Shown here in pieces: positions 33,029 to 41,186 of a stretch of 53,564 nucleotides of DNA. Position numbers and translations under genes: made by a program. Positions within the stretch are counted from its first letter, which is position 1. Every line of letters starts with the position of its first letter. The DNA lies in assembly GCF_000337675.1 (NCBI RefSeq), contig NZ_AOIB01000036.1, positions 181,393 to 234,956 on the forward strand. The letters are read 5' to 3'. Source of the DNA: Natronococcus amylolyticus DSM 10524. Lineage in GTDB: Archaea > Halobacteriota > Halobacteria > Halobacteriales > Natrialbaceae. Below the pieces are notes generated by a model, which searched no databases, had not been told where the DNA came from, and worked only from the letters and a program-made list of their open reading frames with translations.

Positions 33029-33988
33029 ATGACGCGGTCCATCGTCGATCACGCCAGAGCCGAATCGGAGTCACGGAGACGGGAGGTGGCCCTGTGCCCC
33101 GACTGTGAAACCGAGACGATCGTCCACGACCCGGACCGCGGCGAGCGGGTCTGCGGGGAGTGTGGGCTCGTCCTGACCGAAGATCCGATCGACTACGGGC
33201 CGGAGTGGCGAGCGTTCAACGCCCAGGAACATGACGAGCTCTCCAGGGTCGGTGCGCCCCTGACCCAGTCGATGCACGACCGCGGGCTGACGACGACGAT
33301 CGACTGGCGCAATCGCGACGCCAACGGTCACTCGATGTCGGCCGACAAACACGGCCAGCTCCATCGACTCCGGGTCTGGCAGGAGCGCATCCGGACGAAA
33401 AACGCCGGCGAGCGAAACCTCAAGTACGCGCTCTCGGAGATCGATCGGATGGTCAGCGCCCTCGGAGTACCAAAGCCCGTCAAGGAGACGGCGAGCGTCA
33501 TCTACCGACAGGCCCTCGAGCAGGACCTCATTCGAGGTCGATCGATCGAGGGGGTCGCGACCAGCGCGCTGTACACGGCGTGTCGCAAAGAGGACATCCC
33601 GCGCAGTCTCGAGGAGGTGACCGCCGTCTCCCGGGTCGATCAGCGCGAGATCGGCCGTACGTACCGGTACATCGCCGACGAACTCGACATCAACCTCGAG
33701 CCGACGAACCCCCGACAGTTCGTCCCCCGGTTCTGTTCCGAGCTCGACGTCGACACCCACGTCGAGTCGAAGGCGATCGAGATCATCGACGAGACGACCA
33801 CGCAGGGACTGCATTCAGGAAAGTCGCCGACGGGATTTGCGGCCGCGGCGATCTACGCTGCGGGGCTGCTCTGCGAGGAGACGATCCCCCAGCGCGCGGT
33901 CGCCGACACCGCACAGACGACCGTCGTCACGGTCAGAAACAGGTATCGCGAGCAGCTCGAGGCGATCGACCAGCAGCCCGCTACATGA
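33029..33988 (+). CDS. tfb: Transcription initiation factor TFB
   Basis: 319 residues. The zinc ribbon CPDC-x15-CGEC is at 23-45. The B-finger/linker region follows (GPEWRAFNAQEHDELSRVGAPLTQSMHDRG), then two cyclin repeats (about 115-210 and 215-310) with VAT-SALYTACRKEDIPRSLEEV and GFAAAAIYAAGLLCEE. It recruits RNA polymerase to TBP-bound promoters. Haloarchaea carry several TFBs with distinct promoter preferences. The ATG at 33029 (MTRSIVDHARAE) gives the normal length, with a CTTACA box 31 nt upstream. Its last 8 nt overlap the stop end of the convergent small gene. Confidence 0.95.
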   Translation: MTRSIVDHARAESESRRREVALCPDCETETIVHDPDRGERVCGECGLVLTEDPIDYGPEWRAFNAQEHDELSRVGAPLTQSMHDRGLTTTIDWRNRDANGHSMSADKHGQLHRLRVWQERIRTKNAGERNLKYALSEIDRMVSALGVPKPVKETASVIYRQALEQDLIRGRSIEGVATSALYTACRKEDIPRSLEEVTAVSRVDQREIGRTYRYIADELDINLEPTNPRQFVPRFCSELDVDTHVESKAIEIIDETTTQGLHSGKSPTGFAAAAIYAAGLLCEETIPQRAVADTAQTTVVTVRNRYREQLEAIDQQPAT

Positions 33989-34157
33989 TCGACCGCTCGT
34001 TCTCGCTGTAAACGTCGTCGTCGAGCAGCGCGTGCAGATTGGTGTAGGGGACGAACGCGACGAACTCGTCGTCGCCGTTGTACAGCTCGAGACCGTTGTC
34101 GGTTCGATCGTACCGTTCGCAGACGATCTGTCCTTCGGGGAGAATCGCGCGGAACAT
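33981..34157 (-). CDS. Small conserved-type hypothetical protein
   Basis: 58 residues beginning MFRAILPEGQIVCERYDRTDNGLELYNGDDEF and ending with an acidic helix. It looks like a compact beta-sheet protein; no function is recognised. The ATG at 34157 has a strong TATA-like run (TATACTATA) about 30-38 nt upstream. The gene overlaps the 3' end of tfb by 8 nt in convergent orientation, so each transcript is antisense to the other's tail. Confidence 0.65.
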   Translation of the reverse strand: MFRAILPEGQIVCERYDRTDNGLELYNGDDEFVAFVPYTNLHALLDDDVYSENERSIM

Positions 34158-34183
34158 GCAGCATGTGTTACGGTATCGGTCCG

Positions 34184-34195
34184 CATATAGTATAG
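34184..34195 (-). promoter_or_regulatory. TATA-like box of the 58-aa gene
   Basis: The minus strand reads CTATACTATATG, 30-38 nt before the ATG at 34157. Confidence 0.55.
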
Positions 34196-34233
34196 GGCTC
34201 ACGCTCGATCCTCGGGGGACCGAACGTAACCGG

Positions 34234-34239
34234 TTTACC
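34234..34239 (+). promoter_or_regulatory. TATA-like box of the helicase gene
   Basis: TTTACC, 29 nt before the GTG at 34263. This supports that GTG as a leaderless start. Confidence 0.45.
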
Positions 34240-34262
34240 CGTACTCCCGCTACGGGCCGTCA

Positions 34263-36212
34263 GTGACAGACCACTCCTCGAGCGACGCCGACGACGGTAC
34301 CACCCGCGAGGTGACGGACGAGCCGACCGACGGGGGCGAGGACGAGGACGTTCCCGACCGAGCGGCCGACGAGGAGTCGACGGCCCTCGAGGCGACCGAC
34401 GGGGAGCCGACGATCGCGGAGTTCCACGACGCCTCCCAGCGCGAGGGCTCGCCCGTGTTGACCGCGGCCGCCGTCGCCCGCGCCCTCGAGATCCCCCACG
34501 AGGAGGCCAGCGGGCGACTCGAGACCCTCGCCGACCGGGGCGACCTCGAGCGCCTCTCGGTTTCGACGGACCCCGTCGTCTGGTACCCGAGCGAGCTCGA
34601 GGATCTCACCGACCGAGAGCGCGTCGTCGTGTTTCCGAAGCGCCGCGAGATTATCGTCGATCGGCCCGACCAGTTCACCCGGGCCCAGCTCTCGCAGTTC
34701 GCCCACCTCGCCGACGGCAACGGCGAGCAGGGGTACCGGTACGTCGTCCGACCGGAGGACGTCTGGAGCACGCCCCACGACTCCTTCGAGGACCTCGCCC
34801 GGACGATGCGCCAGGCGCTCGGCCAGCGCAACGAGGACCTCGAGGACTGGGTCGAGAGCCAGTGGGACCGCGCCCACCAGTTCCGGCTGGCGACCCACGA
34901 GGACGGCTACACCGTACTCGAGGCCCAGACGCCGGAGATCATGGGCAACGTCGCTCACCAGAAACTCGACGAGGAACACGTCCACGCCCCCATCTCCGAG
35001 ACCGAGGACTGGGTCCGCGAGGGAGCCGAGGCCGCGATCAAACGCATTCTGTACGAGGCGGGCTACCCGGTCCAGGACCACCGCGACCTCGAGTCCGGCG
35101 AGGAACTCGAGATCGACCTCGAGGTCTCGCTCCGGGACTACCAGCGCGAGTGGGTCGACCGCTTCGCCGAGGCCGGCGAGGGCGTGTTCGTCGGGCCGCC
35201 GGGCAGCGGCAAGACCGTCGCGGCGATGGGCGCGATGGCTCACGTCGGCGGCGAGACCCTCGTGCTCGTCCCCAGCCGCGATCTGGCCCGCCAGTGGGCC
35301 GAAACGATCGAAGAGTACACCTCGCTTTCCCACCACCAGATCGGCCAGTACCACGGCGGCCAGAAGAACGTCCGCCCGGTGACGATCGCCACCTACCAGA
35401 TCGCGGGGATGGACCGCCACCGCTCGCTGTTCGACGACCGCGAGTGGGGGCTCGTCGTGTTCGACGAGTGCCAGCACGTCCCCTCGGACATCTACCGCCG
35501 GAGCACGCATCTGCAGTCCCGACACCGCCTCGGGCTATCGGCGAGCCCGATCCGGGAGGACGACCGCCAGACGGAGATCTTTACCCTCGTCGGCCCGCCG
35601 ATCGGTACCGACTGGGAGGCGCTGTTCGACGCCGGCTTCGTTGCCGAACCCGAACTCGAGATCCGCTACGTGCCGTGGGGCGACGAGGAGCAGGGGAACG
35701 CCTACGGCTCCGCCGAAGGGCGAGAAAAGTACCGTATCGCCGCACAGAATCGGGGGAAGATCGACGAAGTCCGATACCTGCTGTCGGCCCATCCGGGCGC
35801 GAAATCGCTGGTCTTCGTCGACTACCTCGAGCAGGGCCGGGAGCTCGCCGACGCGCTGGACGTCCCCTTCCTCAGCGGCGAGACGCCCCACCACGAGCGC
35901 CGGCGGCTGCTCGAGGAGTTCCGCCGGGACGAGCGCGACCTGCTGGTGATCTCCCGGGTCGGCGACGAGGGGATCGACCTCCCAACGGCGGACATGGCGA
36001 TCGTCGCCTCCGGACTCGGGGGCTCGCGCCGGCAGGGTACCCAGCGGGCCGGCCGAACGATGCGACCTGCAGGCGGGGCGCTCGTCTACGTACTGGCTAC
36101 TCGAGGGACCCGCGAGGAGGAGTTCGCCCGCCGACAGCTCCAGCATCTGGGTCGGAAGGGGATCACGGTCCGCGAGCAGAACGTCGACGCGGCGGGAACC
36201 GACGAGGAGTAG
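34263..36212 (+). CDS. XPB/Rad25-like superfamily 2 helicase
   Basis: 649 residues. An acidic leader (1-55) and a winged-helix-like segment (about 60-110) precede a damage-recognition-like domain. Walker A is GPPGSGKT (about 314-321), motif II VFDECQHV (about 399), motif III LSASPIR, and motif VI QRAGRTMRP (about 593). The order fits archaeal XPB-type DNA translocases used in repair or transcription. DECQ replaces the DEVH of eukaryotic XPB. Start is GTG 34263 with a TATA-like TTTACC 29 nt upstream; no good ATG exists. It diverges from the 58-residue gene. Confidence 0.88.
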   Translation: MTDHSSSDADDGTTREVTDEPTDGGEDEDVPDRAADEESTALEATDGEPTIAEFHDASQREGSPVLTAAAVARALEIPHEEASGRLETLADRGDLERLSVSTDPVVWYPSELEDLTDRERVVVFPKRREIIVDRPDQFTRAQLSQFAHLADGNGEQGYRYVVRPEDVWSTPHDSFEDLARTMRQALGQRNEDLEDWVESQWDRAHQFRLATHEDGYTVLEAQTPEIMGNVAHQKLDEEHVHAPISETEDWVREGAEAAIKRILYEAGYPVQDHRDLESGEELEIDLEVSLRDYQREWVDRFAEAGEGVFVGPPGSGKTVAAMGAMAHVGGETLVLVPSRDLARQWAETIEEYTSLSHHQIGQYHGGQKNVRPVTIATYQIAGMDRHRSLFDDREWGLVVFDECQHVPSDIYRRSTHLQSRHRLGLSASPIREDDRQTEIFTLVGPPIGTDWEALFDAGFVAEPELEIRYVPWGDEEQGNAYGSAEGREKYRIAAQNRGKIDEVRYLLSAHPGAKSLVFVDYLEQGRELADALDVPFLSGETPHHERRRLLEEFRRDERDLLVISRVGDEGIDLPTADMAIVASGLGGSRRQGTQRAGRTMRPAGGALVYVLATRGTREEEFARRQLQHLGRKGITVREQNVDAAGTDEE

Positions 36213-36649
36213 CTCGAGCGCTCAGTCGGGTTCGGGCTCGAGAACGGTCACTCGGCTCTCTCGTCCCCGAGCGGCGGGCTGGTCGATCCGCGAGCTCCCC
36301 CGTCGGGGATCGAACGCGAGAGGGAGCAAGCGAGTGGTGCCGTCGGGGCAATCATCTATCAGAATTGGTACCATTGTTTTCCCAGCATGGGTTGGCTTGT
36401 CGATGGACGCGGATTCGAGTGGCTTTCACCTCGACATCCTGCCCTCTCACGCGGGGAACCCATGAGAGTCGGTTTGGAACTCCGATACTGTTCGATTGAA
36501 TCCGTGTGAGGGTATGTCTGCACCTCTGAGTGCATCCCGTACTGTGTCGTCCCCCGTGCCAAGCCATGCATTCTGGGCAGACCCTGCACATTTTCACGGG
36601 CTACATCTATGCTACTGTATGACATAGTTGGCGGAGGGTGCGTCGTCTA
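36213..36649. other. Atypical intergenic region before the broken hydrolase
   Basis: 437 nt whose right part (36350-36640) is AT-richer than its surroundings. It contains a hairpin at 36444-36468 (CTCTCA / TGAGAG arms, with GGG/CCC inside). ORFs on the minus strand here (36352-36625) lack recognisable features apart from one CPEC. It may be the remnant of an acquired segment; nothing firmer can be said. Confidence 0.4.
36444..36468. repeat. Hairpin-forming inverted repeat
   Basis: CTCTCA (36444-36449) pairs with TGAGAG (36463-36468), with a possible inner GGG/CCC pairing. It lies in the AT-richer intergenic stretch. It could be a terminator or a mobile-element end. Confidence 0.35.
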
Positions 36650-37514
36650 TGGATGAACCAACACGACCCGATACGGACGAGGAAATTCACCGAGCCGTCT
36701 CGGATGACGGCACCGAGATAGCCGGACGCGTGCATGGAGAGGGACCACCGTTGGTCCTCGTTCCGGCGCTATGAGTGACGGAGAGACCGTCTGGGAACCG
36801 CTGTTACCGTACCTCACTGATCGGTTCACCTGCTACGCCATGAGTACGCGAAACCGCGGGCTGAGCGGCCAGAGTACCGATCACTCGCCCGAACGTCTCG
36901 TACAGGACGTCACGGCGTTCTCCGAAAGCATCGGCGAACCCGTGGGTTTGCTGGGGTGGTCGGGCGGTGGTCTGCTCTCGCTCGCCGCAGCGCAGAAGAC
37001 GGACGCGATCTCCGCCGTCGCCGCCTACGAGCCGGCCGCGTTCGAAGTGATAACCGAGGACGTCTCCGCACGCATGACGGATACGATCGAGCGCGTTGGC
37101 GAGGCCGCGGTGGAGGGTCGGCTGTCCGATGCAGCCCGTATTTGGGTCGAGTTCGTCGCGAACGACGACGAGCTGGCCTACGCGGAAGAACTGGGACTCT
37201 TCGAGGTGCTGGCGCCGAACGTCCCAGTTCAACTCCGGGAGTTCGAGCAGCTCTTCGAATCCGAGTGGGCCAGTCCGACAGACCCGTCGGAACTCGCCGA
37301 GATCACGGTGCCGGTCCTGCTCTTGCAGGGGACCCAGTCGGTCCCGGAGCCCTGGATGACCGACAGCATCCGCCACGTCGCCGAGCACGTGGCAGACCCC
37401 ACGGTGCGTGATATCGACGATACCGGACATACGGGTCCAGGCCATAAGCCCGAGGCGGTTGCCGACGAGGTTGTCCGGTTCTTTGCCGCGACACCGGATC
37501 CACCTCGATCGTGA
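36650..37514 (+). pseudogene. Alpha/beta hydrolase split by a frameshift
   Basis: ATG 36650 opens 41 codons whose end reads GEGPPLVLVPAL before TGA (36773-36775). The main frame from ATG 36771 continues SDGETVWEPLLPYLTDRFTCYAMSTRNRG. Together they make a normal alpha/beta hydrolase N-terminus, with the oxyanion strand in the first frame. One extra G in CCGGCGCT (36762-36769) would restore VPGAMSDGETVW. The rest has the nucleophile elbow GWSGGG, a core ending VLLLQGTQS and the catalytic His in DTGHTGPGHKP. The break is either an authentic single-base deletion or a sequencing error. The product of 36771-37514 alone would lack the first strands. Confidence 0.7.
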
Positions 37515-37631
37515 ACCGCCCGCGAGGACGATCGAGCTCCGATCTCGAGAACCTAACACGTTAGATCGAAGTAACGAAATCGTCTTCTCAACTACCGATT
37601 TCCGCCGCGTTTCTCGCCGACGTGAAGAAAG

Positions 37632-37639
37632 TATTCAAG
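37632..37639 (+). promoter_or_regulatory. TATA-like box of the HerA-like unit
   Basis: TATTCAAG, 33 nt before the ATG of the minicistron at 37665. Confidence 0.45.
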
Positions 37640-37664
37640 GTCTCGCATTCGAACAACAGTGATA

Positions 37665-37700
37665 ATGAACGAGTCGCGTCCGCGGGTGGTCGGTCGGTGA
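37665..37700 (+). CDS. 11-aa minicistron overlapping the HerA-like start
   Basis: ATG plus 10 codons (MNESRPRVVGR), with TGA at 37698-37700 overlapping the downstream GTG (37697) as GTGA. The ATG lies 33 nt after a TATA-like box, so a leaderless transcript would begin here. Confidence 0.4.
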   Translation: MNESRPRVVGR

Positions 37701-39301
37701 GCGACCAGCGGGAGGTCCTCGTCGGCGAGACCGCCGACGGCACGGAGCTGACGCTGCCGGTGATCGAGCTGCTGACGGGTCGCGGGTTCGCGACCGGGAA
37801 GTCGGGATCGGGGAAGTCGAACACCGCCTCGGTGGTCGCCGAGGAGCTGCTCGAGGCCGGCTTCCCCCTGCTGATCGTCGACACCGACGGCGAGTACTAC
37901 GGGCTGAAAGAGGAGTACGAGATGCTCCACGCCGGCGCCGACGAGGAGTGCGACGTCCAGATCGGTCCCGAACACGCCGAACAGATGGCGACCCTTGCGC
38001 TGGAGGAGAACGTCCCGATCATCTTAGACGTCTCGGGCTACCTCGAGGAGGACGCGGCCGACGAGCTGTTGCGCGAGGTCGCCCGCCAGCTGTTCGTCAA
38101 GGAGAAGAAGCTGAAGAAGCCGTTCCTGCTGGTCGTCGAGGAAGTCCACGAGTACATCCCCGAGGGCGGGGGCGTCGGCGAGACGGGGAACCTGCTGATC
38201 AAAATCGGCAAACGCGGGCGCAAGCACGGTCTCGGCATTCTGGGAATCAGCCAGCGCCCAGCGGACGTCAAGAAGGACTTTATTACCCAGGCCAACTGGC
38301 TGGTCTGGCACCGCCTGACCTGGGACAACGACACGAAGGTCGTGGGCCGCATCATCGACACCGAGTACAAAGAGCGCGTCTCGGAGCTCGACGACGGCCA
38401 GGCCTTCGTCCAGACCGACTGGACCGAGACCGACGTCCGGAAGGTCCAGTTCCGACGCAAGCGAACCTTCGACGCCGGCGCGACCCCCGGGCTCGAGGAG
38501 TTCGAACGACCCGACCTCAAGTCGGTCTCCGACACGCTCGTCGGCGACCTCCAGGAGATCTCCGAGCGCGAACGGCGGGAGGCCGACCGGGTCAACGAAC
38601 TCGAGGCCGAACTCGAGAAGCGCGACCAGCGCATCGCGACCCTCGAGGACGAACTCGAGTCCGCCCGCGATATTTCGACGGCGGCCCAGCAGCTCGCCGA
38701 CGCCGTCGCCGGCGTCGAGACGACCCAGTCTCAGCTGCCCGGAAACGACGAGGAGCGACGGCGACTCCACGAAGAGGTCGTCGACCTCGAGGCCGAACTC
38801 GAGGATCGCGAGGCGCGCATCGAACGCCTCGGGGAGAAACTCGCCGATCGGACCGACGAACGGGATCGGCTGCGCGAAGAAGTAAAACAGCTGCGCGAGC
38901 GCGTCGCGGAGCTCGAGGGGCCGGAGACGGGCCACGAGATCAGCTACACCGAGTTCGGCGACGAAACGAGCGAGGAGAGCACAGCGAGCCGCGACCCAGG
39001 CGATGTCGACATCGAGGCGCTGTTCGACGAAGAGCGGGTCGCCGACCGACTCGAGCGGGCCTGCGATCGGTCGCTATGTTCGCTCGAGGCCGGCGAGGAG
39101 ATCCTCGAGACGCTCGTCCGAGAGGGACCGCTCGAGACCGAGCAGTTAGCGACGCGAGTCGATCGGTCGACGATCGCGGTCCAGAGTCTCGTCTCGGAGC
39201 TACGGACCCGATCGGTGCTCGAGCGAACCGCCGACGGAGCGTACGGGCTCGAGGACGGGCTCCGTTCGACGGCTGGCGAGTCCCCGACGCGAGCCGACTG
39301 A
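37697..39301 (+). CDS. HerA/DUF87-type ATPase with coiled coil and C-terminal winged helix
   Basis: 534 residues. Walker A is GKSGSGKSN (about 34-42), then LLIVDTDGEYYGL, Walker B LLVVEEVHEYIP, and an arginine-rich ISQRPADVKKDF sensor. A long coiled coil (about 280-430, EREREADRV-type heptads) follows, with a winged-helix domain at 460-520 (ILETLVREGPLETEQLATRVD). HerA-like ATPases are hexameric DNA translocases, but this form lacks the usual N-terminal HAS barrel. The GTG at 37697 matches the short MSDQREVLVGE N-terminus expected for the family. An upstream in-frame GTG (37622) would add non-conserved residues and overlap the promoter. Confidence 0.78.
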   Translation: MSDQREVLVGETADGTELTLPVIELLTGRGFATGKSGSGKSNTASVVAEELLEAGFPLLIVDTDGEYYGLKEEYEMLHAGADEECDVQIGPEHAEQMATLALEENVPIILDVSGYLEEDAADELLREVARQLFVKEKKLKKPFLLVVEEVHEYIPEGGGVGETGNLLIKIGKRGRKHGLGILGISQRPADVKKDFITQANWLVWHRLTWDNDTKVVGRIIDTEYKERVSELDDGQAFVQTDWTETDVRKVQFRRKRTFDAGATPGLEEFERPDLKSVSDTLVGDLQEISERERREADRVNELEAELEKRDQRIATLEDELESARDISTAAQQLADAVAGVETTQSQLPGNDEERRRLHEEVVDLEAELEDREARIERLGEKLADRTDERDRLREEVKQLRERVAELEGPETGHEISYTEFGDETSEESTASRDPGDVDIEALFDEERVADRLERACDRSLCSLEAGEEILETLVREGPLETEQLATRVDRSTIAVQSLVSELRTRSVLERTADGAYGLEDGLRSTAGESPTRAD

Positions 39302-39527
39302 GCGAGTGCGGTGTCGGCCGGACCGGGAACGAAACTGCGGTCCCCGACGAAACCGGTAGTACCATGGCTCGAACCTTCCGAACGGGATGTCCGACCACAC
39401 CTGGATACCAGCGTCGGCGATACGCCGTCGTTTCGGGTCGCAGGCGGGTCCTACAGCCACGAGACGGCGTTCGAGTGCGCTCCAATGGCCTCCTACAGCG
39501 ACCCCCTACACTTCGCCCAGTGGTTGC

Positions 39528-39535
39528 ATAACAAA
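39528..39535 (+). promoter_or_regulatory. ATAACAAA element before the second phosphodiesterase operon
   Basis: ATAACAAAGCCC. The core begins 32 nt before the ATG at 39561. It lies about 13.5 kb from the next nearest copy, outside the main glycan locus. Confidence 0.6.
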
Positions 39536-39560
39536 GCCCGGACGGGCACAGCAGACGCCT

Positions 39561-41186
39561 ATGGATGGTTCGAACGACGGAGACGGTCTTCGACTACTCG
39601 TCATCGGGCTCGACGCCGGCTGTCGGCCGATCCTCGAGCCGCTGTTCGAGGCGGGGGAGACGCCGACGTTACGGCGGCTGTTCGAGGCGGGGACCAGCGG
39701 TCCCCTCGAGTCCCAGATCCCGCCGTGGACGGCCAGCGCCTGGCCGTCGCTGTACACCGGAAAGAATCCCGGCAAGCACGGCGTCTTCGACTTTCTCTCC
39801 TTCGACGGCTACGACTGGACCGTCGTCAACTCGACGCACGTCCGCGAACGGCCCGTCTGGGAGCTGCTGAGCGAGCACGGGCTCTCGAGCGTCGTGGTCA
39901 ACCTCCCCGTAACCCACCCCGCACGGGAGTTCGACGGGGCGCTTATCCCAGGGATGACCGCACCCGAGGAGCCGGAGTGTCACCCCGAGGGGATCCTCGA
40001 GGAGGTCAAGAAGGCCTGCGGAGAGTACCGGATCTACCCCCAGAACGGCGCCGAACCCGCCGAGTCGATCGAGGCTTACGAGCGGGTGACGGAGCTTCGG
40101 GGGAAGGCGTTTCGCTACCTCTGTCGGCGCTTCGAGCCCGACTTCGGCTTCCTGCAGTTCCAGCAGACCGACTCGGTCTTCCACGAGCGCGACGGCGAAA
40201 AGCGCGCGGTCGAGGCCGTTTACCGCGAGGTCGACCGCCAGATCGAGACGACCCTCGAGCGCCACGACCCGGAGAACGTCCTGATCGTCAGCGACCACGG
40301 GATGGGCCGCGTGACGGGCCACGAGTTCCGCGTCAACGAGTTCCTCAGAAACGAGGGCCTGCTCGCCGCGCGGAAGGGCGGCGAGGGGATGCCCGACTGG
40401 TCGCGGGCGTGGGAGAACGACCTGCTCGCCGGGAACGACGCCGACGACCACGAGGCCGGCCCGCTCGAGCGGGCGATGAACGTCGCGGCGACGGTCGGGA
40501 TCACGACCCAGCGCGTCGCCGACGCCCTCGATCTGGTCGGGCTGAAGGAGCCGATCGGCAGGCGCGTGCCCAACGACGTGATCCGGGCGGCGAGCGCCCA
40601 GGTCGACTTCCCCGAGTCGCGGGCCTACGTCCGTTCGAAGAGCGAACTCGGGATCCGGATCAACCTCGAGGGGCGCGAGCCGAACGGGACGGTTCCCTCC
40701 TCGGAGTACGAGTCGATCCGCTCGGCGCTCGTCGAACGGCTGTCGACGATGCGAACTCCCAGCGGTGAGCCGATGTTCGAGGCCGTCGAACCGCGGGAGC
40801 GGTACTTCAGCGGCCCGTACCTCGACCACGGGCCGGACGTGGTCACGGTTCCACGCGGGTTCGACAACGCGATCGTCGCCGACCTCGACGGTGCCGAGTT
40901 CGTCCGACCCCGCGAGTCGTGGAACCACAAGCAGACGGGCGTCGTCGCCGCGGCCGGCTCGGCGTTCGACGAGTCGGCCGATCTCGAGGGCGCGACGATC
41001 TTCGACGTCGCGCCGACGATCTGCTCGCTGTTCGACGTGCCGATCGACGCCGACATGGACGGCACCGCGCTGCCGATCGTCGACGAGAGTGCCGTCACCG
41101 ACTACCCCGCCTACGAGCCGGCGACGATCGCCGTCACCGACGATGGAGCGGTCGAGGACAGGCTCTCGGACCTCGGATACCTATGA
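39561..41186 (+). CDS. Alkaline-phosphatase-superfamily phosphodiesterase (copy 2)
   Basis: 541 residues. LLVIGLDAGCRPILE carries the first metal Asp, and QIPPWTASAWPSLYTGKNPGKHGVFDFL the nucleophile region. LIVSDHGMGRVTGHEF (about 242) supplies metal ligands, and FDVAPTICSLFDVPID closes the fold. It shares its plan with the protein at 22054 but is diverged. The ATG at 39561 gives a 10-residue leader and sits 32 nt after the shared promoter element; frames open further upstream are not conserved. It overlaps the FemAB-like gene by ATGA, indicating a joint role. Confidence 0.87.
   Translation: MDGSNDGDGLRLLVIGLDAGCRPILEPLFEAGETPTLRRLFEAGTSGPLESQIPPWTASAWPSLYTGKNPGKHGVFDFLSFDGYDWTVVNSTHVRERPVWELLSEHGLSSVVVNLPVTHPAREFDGALIPGMTAPEEPECHPEGILEEVKKACGEYRIYPQNGAEPAESIEAYERVTELRGKAFRYLCRRFEPDFGFLQFQQTDSVFHERDGEKRAVEAVYREVDRQIETTLERHDPENVLIVSDHGMGRVTGHEFRVNEFLRNEGLLAARKGGEGMPDWSRAWENDLLAGNDADDHEAGPLERAMNVAATVGITTQRVADALDLVGLKEPIGRRVPNDVIRAASAQVDFPESRAYVRSKSELGIRINLEGREPNGTVPSSEYESIRSALVERLSTMRTPSGEPMFEAVEPRERYFSGPYLDHGPDVVTVPRGFDNAIVADLDGAEFVRPRESWNHKQTGVVAAAGSAFDESADLEGATIFDVAPTICSLFDVPIDADMDGTALPIVDESAVTDYPAYEPATIAVTDDGAVEDRLSDLGYL

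Noticed and set aside
33012-33029. Five-codon ORF overlapping the tfb start as TGATG
   Set aside because: Too short to judge, and a promoter box (CTTACA) is already well placed for the tfb ATG itself; likely chance.
36352-36625. Minus-strand ORFs near the broken hydrolase
   Set aside because: Composition is not protein-like, the two frames overlap each other, and only a single CPEC motif is present.
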